Source: Rhodospirillales bacterium (GTDB taxonomy: Bacteria; Pseudomonadota; Alphaproteobacteria; Acetobacterales; Acetobacteraceae). Taken from it: a DNA stretch of 5,089 bases. Every line of letters begins with the position of its first letter. Within the stretch, counting starts at the first letter, position 1. The DNA lies in NCBI GenBank assembly GCA_018971905.1, contig JAGWZS010000142.1:1-5089 (forward strand). The letters are read 5' to 3'. The position numbers and the translations under genes are program-made. Shown piece by piece: positions 1 to 5,089 of the stretch. The notes under the pieces are model-generated. The model was not told the DNA's origin and searched no databases. It saw only the letters and a list, made by a program, of their open reading frames with translations.

Positions 1-1355
1 AGGCCGCGCGAGGGGATGCGGAAGGTGAGGCGCTGCTTGTCGCCGCCGGAGGGGCGGATGTCGGACAGCTCGCCCTTGCGGCGGGACATCTTGTCCACCA
101 CCGCGCCGGCATAGGGCTCGTCCACGTCGATCAGCACCTCTTCATACGGCTCCTCGCGCTCGCCGGTTTCCTCGTTCGTGCGGGTCAGCACGCGCGGTCG
201 GCCGATGGTGAGTTCAAACCCTTCGCGGCGCATGGTCTCGATCAGCACGCCAAGCTGGAGCTCACCACGGCCGGAAACCTCGAACGCATCGGTCTCGGTG
301 GAGACGGCCACCTGAATGGCGACATTGCCTTCCGTCTCGGCCAGCAGCCGGTCACGAATCTGGCGGGAGGTGACCTTCTTGCCTTCGCGCCCGCCCAGCG
401 GGCCATCGTTGATGCGGAAGGTCATCGAGAGGGTCGGCGGGTCGATCGGCGTCGCGGGCAGCGGTACGGAAACCTCTGGCGCGCAGATGGTGTAGGGAAT
501 GGTGGTGTCGGAAAGCCCGGCCACGGCGACGATATCGCCAGCGCCTACCTCGTCCACCGGCACGCGCTCCAGCCCACGGAAGGAGAGCAGCTTGGTCAGG
601 CGGCCGGTTTCTACCACCTTACCATCCAGGTTCAGTACCTTCACTGGCATGTTCACGGTGGCCTTGCCCTGCTCCACGCGTCCGGTGAGCACGCGGCCCA
701 GGAAGGTGTCGGACTCCAGAATGGTGGCGACCATGGCGAAGGGGGCGTCCACATCCAGCGCCGGGGCGGGCACATGGCTCAGGATCAGGTCGAACAGCGG
801 GGTCAGGCTCTCGCGCGGGTCGTTCAGATCCTTCACCGCCCAGCCCTGGCGGCCAGAGGCGAACAGCATCGGGAAGTCCAGCTGCTCTTCGTTCGCGTCC
901 AGTGAGGCAAACAAATCGAACATCTCGTTATGCACATCGTCCGGGCGGGCATCGCCGCGGTCGATCTTGTTGACGACCACGATCGGCTTGAGGCCGCGAG
1001 CCAGGGCCTTGCCCAGCACGAACTTGGTCTGCGGCAGCACACCCTCGGCGGCATCCACCAAAATCACCGCACCATCCACCATGCTCAGAATCCGCTCAAC
1101 CTCACCGCCGAAATCGGCGTGGCCGGGGGTATCGACAATATTGATGCGCACATCGTTCCAGACCACGGAGGCCACTTTGGCCAGAATGGTGATGCCACGC
1201 TCTTTTTCCAGGTCGTTGCGGTCGAGCGCGCGCTCAGCCACGGCCTGGTGGGCCGCGAAGGCACCAGACTGCTTCAGCAGCTGGTCGGTGAGGGTGGTTT
1301 TGCCATGGTCAACGTGGGCGATGATGGCAATGTTGCGAATTTTCGGCGCTGACAT
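1..1355 (-). CDS. typA: Translational GTPase TypA/BipA, partial (C-terminus beyond left edge)
   Basis: Ribosome-binding GTPase of the EF-G/LepA superfamily, cytosolic, linked in other bacteria to 50S assembly and growth under stress or cold. Read on the minus strand from ATG at 1355, it gives 451 codons with no stop and leaves the window; the family is about 600-610 residues, so roughly the last 150 are missing. GTPase motifs are intact: G1 AHVDHGKTT (residues 13-21), G2 RGIT (53-56), G3 DTPGHADFGGEVER (75-88), G4 NKID (129-132) and a G5-like ASGRQGWA (166-173). The beta-barrel domain II follows (about 200-300). The domain III region starts near residue 306 (SMTFRIN, GGREGKKVTSRQ, SGRGELQLG), and the domain V start (EEPYEEVLIDVDEPY) is near 395. 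GGREGKKVTSRQ is typical of TypA rather than LepA or EF-G. A modest Shine-Dalgarno (AGGT, 1364-1367) sits 8 nt before the ATG, which is directly followed by the expected MSAPKIRNIAIIAHVDHG start. It is transcribed divergently from the SLT gene. Confidence 0.97.
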   Translation of the reverse strand, partial: MSAPKIRNIAIIAHVDHGKTTLTDQLLKQSGAFAAHQAVAERALDRNDLEKERGITILAKVASVVWNDVRINIVDTPGHADFGGEVERILSMVDGAVILVDAAEGVLPQTKFVLGKALARGLKPIVVVNKIDRGDARPDDVHNEMFDLFASLDANEEQLDFPMLFASGRQGWAVKDLNDPRESLTPLFDLILSHVPAPALDVDAPFAMVATILESDTFLGRVLTGRVEQGKATVNMPVKVLNLDGKVVETGRLTKLLSFRGLERVPVDEVGAGDIVAVAGLSDTTIPYTICAPEVSVPLPATPIDPPTLSMTFRINDGPLGGREGKKVTSRQIRDRLLAETEGNVAIQVAVSTETDAFEVSGRGELQLGVLIETMRREGFELTIGRPRVLTRTNEETGEREEPYEEVLIDVDEPYAGAVVDKMSRRKGELSDIRPSGGDKQRLTFRIPSRG

Positions 1356-1453
1356 CGGAGACTACCTATCGAAATGAGCAAACCGGCCGGGCCGGGGCGC
1401 GTGGTGTCGCCTCGGTCTGGCCGGGATGCTCGGGCTGATTTGTGCCCCGCATA

Positions 1454-1482
1454 GCGATATTGCGCCGCAAAAGCGAGGGCAA
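1454..1482 (-). promoter_or_regulatory. Weak sigma-70-like promoter candidate for typA
   Basis: On the minus strand, TTGCCC (1477-1482) lies 17 bp before TATCGC (1454-1459). The spacing is ideal, but each box matches only part of the consensus. It would give a leader of roughly 90 nt before the typA ATG. In GC-rich sequence such matches occur by chance, so this is a suggestion only. Confidence 0.22.
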
Positions 1483-1594
1483 AAACGTCCCGCCCGTGGC
1501 ATGGGCGCTCTGCGGCGCCGGGGGAGCGGGCAGGGCGCGAAGGCGCTGGGGCCGGACAGGGCATGAAAGTCTCGCCATAACGCACGGATTCGGT

Positions 1595-1623
1595 TAGACA
1601 ATCGGCAAGCTTCACCGTTTATG
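1595..1623 (+). promoter_or_regulatory. Weak sigma-70-like promoter candidate for the SLT gene
   Basis: In the AT-richer stretch before the SLT gene, TAGACA (1595-1600; also readable as TTAGAC at 1594-1599) is followed after 17 bp by TTTATG (1618-1623). The match to consensus is poor, especially at the -10 box. Location and base composition are the main support. Confidence 0.2.
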
Positions 1624-1639
1624 AAAAATCATCTTCGCT

Positions 1640-1644
1640 GGGAG
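1640..1644 (+). promoter_or_regulatory. Ribosome binding site deciding the GTG start of the SLT gene
   Basis: GGGAG lies 4 nt before GTG at 1649. An in-frame TGA at 1622-1624 with no other start codon between it and 1649 leaves GTG as the first possible start, and the signal peptide begins right there. An out-of-frame ATG at 1647-1649 overlaps the GTG but is followed at once by TGA. Confidence 0.5.
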
Positions 1645-1648
1645 ACAT

Positions 1649-2347
1649 GTGAGACTTCCGATTGCCCTTTGCGCATTTGTTTTGAGCATCGCGCCAGCCC
1701 TGGCCGCTGTGCCGGCTGGTGTTGCCTGCGCCGCCGCCGGGCGTGAGGCCGAGCTGGCGGATGCGCTGCCCGCCAACATGCTGCTTTCCATCGGCATGGT
1801 GGAAAGCGGCCGGGCCAATCCGTTAACCGGTGCTGTCGCCCCTTGGCCCTGGACAGTGAATGCGGATGGCAACGGCCAGTATTTTGCCAGCAAGCAGGAC
1901 GCGGAGGCCTTTGTGCGGCTGGCCCTGGCCTCCGGTGCGCGGGATGTCGACGTGGGCTGCTTCCAGGTCAGTCTTGAGAATCATCCTGACGCTTTCGCTT
2001 CGCTTGATGACGCTTTTGACCCTGCCAGCAACGCCGCCTATGCGGCACTCTATCTCACCCGCCTGAAAGCACAGACGGGCTCCTGGAAGGCAGCCATCGC
2101 CGATTATCATTCAGCGCTGCCGGATTTGGGGTTGCCGTATCAGCGCCAGGTGCTGGCCGCGTGGAGGCGGCTGGGGGGTGTGCCGCCAGATCTGGGAGCG
2201 GACATCGCGCAGGCGGCGTTCCAGGTGCCGGACCCGGTGGTTATCATCCAGTCTCCGCAGGCGCGGCTGGTGCATGTTTACACCATGAACACGCCGGACG
2301 ATGCCTCCTGGCGGCCGGGAATGCCGCATGTCATCGATAATCCGTAA
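1649..2347 (+). CDS. Exported lytic transglycosylase (SLT-domain) family protein
   Basis: A 232-residue periplasmic protein predicted to cleave the peptidoglycan glycan strand. The N-terminus is a clear Sec signal peptide: MRLP, a hydrophobic stretch at about 5-18, and a likely cleavage site after ALA at 17-19. The mature part resembles the small goose-lysozyme/SLT type: LLSIGMVESGRANPL (45-59) carries the likely catalytic Glu52, followed by PWPWTVNADGNGQYF (65-79). Next come DVDVGCFQVSLENHP (99-113), where the GCFQV piece takes the place of the usual GLMQ motif, then AFDPASNAAYAALYL (122-136) and WKAAIADYHSA (146-156), the typical C-terminal repeat-like helices. The PWPW-to-GCFQV form is known from small SLT proteins of alphaproteobacteria (family recollection, not a search). 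The last 60 or so residues are proline-rich with no domain I recognise. GTG is the start because a stop lies 24 nt upstream in frame and the signal peptide begins here. lysK follows after a 60-nt gap with no terminator. Activity is inferred from motifs; the specific substrate is unknown. Confidence 0.87.
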   Translation: MRLPIALCAFVLSIAPALAAVPAGVACAAAGREAELADALPANMLLSIGMVESGRANPLTGAVAPWPWTVNADGNGQYFASKQDAEAFVRLALASGARDVDVGCFQVSLENHPDAFASLDDAFDPASNAAYAALYLTRLKAQTGSWKAAIADYHSALPDLGLPYQRQVLAAWRRLGGVPPDLGADIAQAAFQVPDPVVIIQSPQARLVHVYTMNTPDDASWRPGMPHVIDNP

Positions 2348-2369
2348 CGCTTCCGTGCCGCGCGGGTGA

Positions 2370-2398
2370 TTGAACTTGGCCCCGTCCGGCTCTAGAGC
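2370..2398 (+). promoter_or_regulatory. Possible weak promoter just before lysK
   Basis: TTGAAC (2370-2375) is followed after exactly 17 bp by TAGAGC (2393-2398). It would start transcription only a few bases before the lysK ATG at 2408, giving a nearly leaderless message, so it conflicts with the candidate ribosome binding site. It may be chance; the alternative is read-through from the SLT gene. Confidence 0.2.
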
Positions 2399-2407
2399 AG
2401 GCTCACC

Positions 2408-3994
2408 ATGAGCGAAAACACCAACACCTCCCAGCTAAGCTGGCCCTTCCGTGAAGCCGAGCGTATTGCCGAACGGCTGAAACAGAAAGGCAAGACCGAG
2501 GCGCTGTTCGAGACCGGGTACGGCCCCTCAGGCCTGCCGCATATCGGCACGTTCGGTGAGGTGGCGCGCACTAGCTGGGTGCGCAAGGCGTTCACGGAAC
2601 TCACGGGGCTGAAGTCCCGTCTGTTGGCCTTCTCGGACGATATGGATGGCCTGCGCAAGGTGCCGGACAATGTGCCGAACAAGGAGATGCTGCGCGAATT
2701 TCTCGGCAAGCCGCTGACGCGCATCCCTGACCCGTTCGGCAAGTTCGAGAGTTTTGGCGCCCATAACAACAACATGTTGCAGGAATTCCTGCGCGCCTTC
2801 GGGTTTGAGTTCGAGTTCGCTTCCGCCAGCGATTATTATGCTTCTGGCCGGTTCGACGCGGCGTTGCTGCATGTGCTGAAGCATCATGACGAGATCGTGC
2901 AGATTATTCTCCCCACGCTGGGGGCGGAGCGCAAGGCCACCTATTCGCCGATCCTGCCCATTCATCCGCGCACCGGCGTGGTGATGCAGGTGCCGATTGA
3001 CAAGGTGGATGCCGCCCACGGCACGGTGTTCTGGACCGACCCGGACAGCGGCACCAGGTTCGAAACCTCCGTGCTGGGCGGCAACGCCAAGCTGCAATGG
3101 AAGGCGGATTGGGCAATGCGCTGGTACGCGCTGGACGTGGATTATGAGATGTCCGGCAAGGACCTGATCGATTCCGTAAAGCTGTCCTCCACAATTTGCC
3201 GGGCTTTGGGCAAGGAGCCGCCGCTGAACCTGACCTACGAGCTGTTCCTGGACGATAAGGGCCAGAAGATCAGCAAGTCCAAGGGCAATGGGCTTTCCAT
3301 CGAGCAATGGTTGACCTATGCGCCCAAGGAATCGCTCGCCCAGTTCATGTATCACGCGCCGCAGCGGGCCAAGCGGCTGTTCTTTGATGTGATCCCCCGT
3401 TCGACGGATGATTATATCAACGCCGTGGCGGTGCTGCCCACGGCGGAGGCGCCGCACGACAACCCTGCCTGGCATATTCATGGCGGGGTGTTGCCTAACC
3501 ATGCGGGGTCGCCGATCAGTTTCACCATGCTGCTCAACCTCGCCTCGGTGAGCAATGCCGATAGCGCCGAGATGCTCTGGGGCTTCATCCGCGCCTATAT
3601 GCCCGAGGCCAATGCCGAGAGCTTCCCGTTTCTGGCGGAGCTGGTGCATTACGCGGTGGCCTATAACCGCGATTTCGTGGCGCCGAAGCGCCAGTACCGC
3701 GCGCCAAGTGTCGCCGAGCGCGCGGCGCTGGAGGATTTGCGGGACCGGCTGGCCAGCGGCAAGGAGGCTGCGTTCCCCGGCGATACCCAGGCCGAGCGGC
3801 TGCAGAATCTGGTTTATGCCGTGGGCAAGGAGCAAGACTTCAAGCCGCTGAAAGCATGGTTCGACTGCCTGTACCAAGTGCTGCTGGGCACTCAGGAAGG
3901 GCCTCGCTTTGGCGGGTTCATTGCGCTCTACGGGGTGGAGCGGACGATTGCGCTGATCGAGATGAGCCTGGCCCGCGAGGCGGCGGCGGCCTGA
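2408..3994 (+). CDS. lysK: Class I lysine--tRNA ligase (LysRS1)
   Basis: Cytosolic enzyme that activates lysine with ATP and charges tRNA(Lys). At 528 residues it is full length for LysRS1 (about 500-550). Class I Rossmann signatures are present: GYGPSGLPHIGT (37-48) ends in the HIGH-type motif HIGT (45-48), and the KMSKS-type motif is KISKS (287-291) in GQKISKSKGNG. Between them are the family-typical FSDDMDGLRKVPDNVPN (75-91) and GKDLIDS with the following CRALGKEPP segment. The remaining C-terminal part, from about 300, is helical and corresponds to the anticodon-binding region. Class II LysRS motifs are absent, so this is not the LysS/LysU type. Class I LysRS is typical of archaea and of some bacteria, including many alphaproteobacteria and spirochaetes. 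The ATG at 2408 is preceded by a weak GCAGG (2397-2401), 6 nt away. No T-box or lysine riboswitch is visible upstream. The membrane-protein gene begins 4 nt after the stop, suggesting one transcript. Confidence 0.96.
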   Translation: MSENTNTSQLSWPFREAERIAERLKQKGKTEALFETGYGPSGLPHIGTFGEVARTSWVRKAFTELTGLKSRLLAFSDDMDGLRKVPDNVPNKEMLREFLGKPLTRIPDPFGKFESFGAHNNNMLQEFLRAFGFEFEFASASDYYASGRFDAALLHVLKHHDEIVQIILPTLGAERKATYSPILPIHPRTGVVMQVPIDKVDAAHGTVFWTDPDSGTRFETSVLGGNAKLQWKADWAMRWYALDVDYEMSGKDLIDSVKLSSTICRALGKEPPLNLTYELFLDDKGQKISKSKGNGLSIEQWLTYAPKESLAQFMYHAPQRAKRLFFDVIPRSTDDYINAVAVLPTAEAPHDNPAWHIHGGVLPNHAGSPISFTMLLNLASVSNADSAEMLWGFIRAYMPEANAESFPFLAELVHYAVAYNRDFVAPKRQYRAPSVAERAALEDLRDRLASGKEAAFPGDTQAERLQNLVYAVGKEQDFKPLKAWFDCLYQVLLGTQEGPRFGGFIALYGVERTIALIEMSLAREAAAA

Positions 3995-3998
3995 TCTC

Positions 3999-4952
3999 TT
4001 GCGCCGCTATCTGAAGCTGCTGCCGCCCGCTTTCGGGCTTTTGCTTCTGGTGGCCATTGCCTTCGGGCTGCATGGCGTTCTGGCTAAGGTGGGGCCGGCG
4101 CAGGTGTTTGCCGCCTTCCTGGCCACGCCTTTCTGGGATGTGGCGCGGGCGGTGGGGTTACTGGCGGCTTCCATCTGCATCATGGCGGCTTATGATCTGC
4201 CGGGGGTTTTTTTCGCGCGGCGCGGCGGGGCCAGCCCGCATCTGCCTTACCCCAGCATTGGCCTGGCCTCTTTCTGCGCCTATGCGCTCAGCCATGTGCT
4301 GGGTGCGGCGGCTTTAACGGCAGCGGCCATCCGCTTGCGCTTCTACGCCCATTGGGAGGTACCGCCGGGCGGCATCGCACGGATTGTAGCCCTTTCCGGC
4401 AGCAGTTTCGTTTTGGGTGTGTTCACATTGCTGGGGGCGCTGCTGCTGTCAGACCCGGCCTCCGTGCCGCTGCCGGGTGGCTTGGATTCAACGTTGCTGC
4501 GTGGGCTGGGGCTGGGGCTGCTGGCGGTGCCGCTGCTTTACGTGCTGGCGGCGCGCAAGCGCGATGCGCTGGTGCTGCTTGGCAAACAAATCGCCCTGCC
4601 GGGATCGCGAATCGCCCTGGCGCAGATCGCAATGTCTTGCCTTGATATCTGCTGTGCCTGCGCCATTCTGCACGCCGTGCTGCCGGCAGAACCCGGGTTG
4701 ACCTACCCGCATACCTTAAGCCTGTATTTAGGCGCCTTCGCGGCGGGTGTTCTTTCTGGTCTGCCAGGCGGGGTGGGGGTGTTCGACTCGGTGCTGCTGC
4801 TGGGGCTTTCCGCCTATTTGCCCGCCGCCCAGGCGCTGGGGGCCATTCTATTGTTCCGTGTCATGTATTTTATCATCCCGGCGTGTTTGGCCGGCTTGTG
4901 CTACGCGGGGCATGAGTTCTGGGTTTACGCGTCGAGAAAGCGATCCTCCTGA
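3999..4952 (+). CDS. Multi-pass membrane protein, MprF-flippase/YbhN-type (LPG synthase TM-domain family)
   Basis: A 317-residue inner-membrane protein with about eight hydrophobic segments (roughly 9-28, 48-66, 84-108, 126-150, 166-185, 205-228, 238-256 and 262-305, the last perhaps two). It resembles the membrane domain of lysylphosphatidylglycerol synthase MprF. The motif region YDLPGVFFARRG (65-76), then SFCAYALSHVLGAAALTAAAIRLRFY (91-116), matches the family's FxxYALSxxxGxxxxTxxxxRxRxY pattern. Near the end, GVLSGLPGGVGVFDS (250-264) matches the family's PGGxGxFE block, with Asp263 in place of the usual Glu. In MprF this domain moves aminoacylated phosphatidylglycerol across the membrane. 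The cytosolic GNAT-like aminoacyl-transferase domain is absent, so this protein alone should not make lysyl-PG; it could be a flippase, a permease-like protein or an unrelated family member such as YbhN. TTG at 3999 is the only start near the lysK stop (frame closed by TGA at 3963-3965) and the first in-frame ATG is codon 62. No Shine-Dalgarno is well placed, so translational coupling to lysK is likely. Confidence 0.85.
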   Translation: MRRYLKLLPPAFGLLLLVAIAFGLHGVLAKVGPAQVFAAFLATPFWDVARAVGLLAASICIMAAYDLPGVFFARRGGASPHLPYPSIGLASFCAYALSHVLGAAALTAAAIRLRFYAHWEVPPGGIARIVALSGSSFVLGVFTLLGALLLSDPASVPLPGGLDSTLLRGLGLGLLAVPLLYVLAARKRDALVLLGKQIALPGSRIALAQIAMSCLDICCACAILHAVLPAEPGLTYPHTLSLYLGAFAAGVLSGLPGGVGVFDSVLLLGLSAYLPAAQALGAILLFRVMYFIIPACLAGLCYAGHEFWVYASRKRSS

Positions 4953-4956
4953 AATG

Positions 4957-4982
4957 AAAACGGGGCCTTGCGGCCCCGTTTT
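4957..4982. terminator. Bidirectional intrinsic terminator shared by convergent genes
   Basis: A perfect 11-bp inverted repeat: AAAACGGGGCC (4957-4967) and GGCCCCGTTTT (4972-4982) around a TTGC loop (4968-4971). The GC-rich core with an A tract on one side and a T tract on the other makes it a Rho-independent terminator on both strands. It sits 4 nt after the membrane-protein stop (4952) and 3 nt after the rpsO stop (4986 on the minus strand), so it can end both transcripts. Confidence 0.93.
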
Positions 4983-4985
4983 GGA

Positions 4986-5089
4986 TCAGCGGCGCAGGTT
5001 AAGGCGGCCGATCAGATCCTGGTAGCGCTTCACGTTCTTGCGCTTCAGATAGTCCAGCAGCGAACGGCGCTGGCCAACGAGCACCAGCA
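4986..5089 (-). CDS. rpsO: 30S ribosomal protein S15, partial (N-terminus beyond right edge)
   Basis: Only the C-terminal 33 residues are visible, read on the minus strand to TGA at 4986-4988. The last residues, [20 protein letters not shown] and then IGRLNLRR, match the highly conserved end of bacterial S15 (compare the E. coli form ending [11 protein letters not shown]...LGLRR; recalled, not searched). S15 binds 16S rRNA helices early in 30S assembly and helps form an intersubunit bridge. The full protein is about 89 residues, so some 56 lie outside. It converges on the lysK membrane-gene run and shares its terminator. In many bacteria rpsO lies upstream of pnp; here a terminator follows rpsO directly and no pnp is downstream in this window. 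Confidence 0.95.
   Translation of the reverse strand, partial: LVLVGQRRSLLDYLKRKNVKRYQDLIGRLNLRR

Larger units (their letters stand above)
1356..1648. other. Divergent intergenic region between typA and the SLT gene
   Basis: About 293 bp with no gene I can support. It is GC-rich and must hold the 5' ends of both flanking transcripts. Open frames across it on the minus strand (within 1274-1615) encode Ala/Pro/Arg-rich low-complexity protein without domains and look like GC-rich noise. Visible structure includes the palindrome CCGGCCGG at 1383-1390 and a 7-bp stem (one G-T pair) at 1491-1497/1501-1507 with a GGC loop. There is no T tract, so that stem is not a terminator. The half nearest the SLT gene (about 1570-1640) is noticeably more AT-rich, as expected for a promoter. 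I see no riboswitch or tRNA-like fold. Confidence 0.7.

Noticed and set aside
499..1377. Long plus-strand open frame (292 codons) antisense to typA
   Set aside because: Ser/Arg/Thr-rich product with no domain, antisense to an intact GTPase gene with full motifs.
1491..1507. Hairpin in the divergent intergenic region, considered as a terminator or small RNA
   Set aside because: Short 7-bp stem with a wobble pair and a 3-nt loop, no T tract on either strand and no nearby promoter; expected by chance in sequence this GC-rich.
1274..1615. Minus-strand open frames spanning the typA start and the intergenic region
   Set aside because: Ala/Pro/Arg-rich composition, no visible ribosome binding site or domain, and one frame overlaps the real typA N-terminus.
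2348..2407. Possible terminator between the SLT gene and lysK
   Set aside because: Only a short GC palindrome (around CCGCGCGG) with no T tract; co-transcription remains possible.
2528..3877. Long minus-strand open frame (449 codons) antisense to lysK
   Set aside because: Low-complexity Arg/Gln/His/Leu-rich translation without recognisable motifs, fully covered by a well-conserved gene. Typical shadow of a high-GC coding region.
4352..4701. Overlapping alternative-frame open frames within the membrane-protein gene
   Set aside because: Products rich in Ala, Gly, Trp and Cys with no motif; shadows of the hydrophobic GC-rich coding frame.

Overview
This is an ordinary chromosomal window from a high-GC bacterium, most likely an alphaproteobacterium and possibly Acetobacteraceae. 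The evidence is strong G/C preference at third codon positions, a class I (archaeal-type) lysyl-tRNA synthetase in place of the usual class II enzyme, and an alphaproteobacterial-looking TypA and small exported SLT protein. The taxonomic placement is inference from gene content and protein style; no database search was possible. I see no mobile element, CRISPR array, tRNA, rRNA or sign of recent transfer.

Layout: (1) The left quarter holds the N-terminal three quarters of the translational GTPase TypA/BipA on the minus strand, running off the left edge. (2) A GC-rich divergent intergenic region of about 290 bp follows (1356-1648), with only weak promoter candidates. (3) Three plus-strand genes come next: a small exported lytic-transglycosylase-like protein (GTG start), class I lysyl-tRNA synthetase (lysK), and, only 4 nt after the lysK stop, a multi-pass membrane protein of the MprF-flippase/YbhN type (TTG start, no own ribosome binding site). 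(4) A strong symmetrical hairpin with A and T tracts on both flanks (4957-4982) ends this run and also the convergent gene. (5) The C-terminal end of ribosomal protein S15 (rpsO) lies on the minus strand at the right edge.

The genes are mainly translation housekeeping (typA, lysK, rpsO) plus two envelope genes. The most interesting relation is the near-overlap of lysK with the membrane gene. Lysyl-phosphatidylglycerol synthases use Lys-tRNA(Lys) as the lysine donor, so a LysRS gene coupled to a protein related to the MprF membrane domain could be a functional link. However, the membrane protein lacks the cytosolic aminoacyl-transferase domain, so chance adjacency is also possible. I found no convincing undescribed system.
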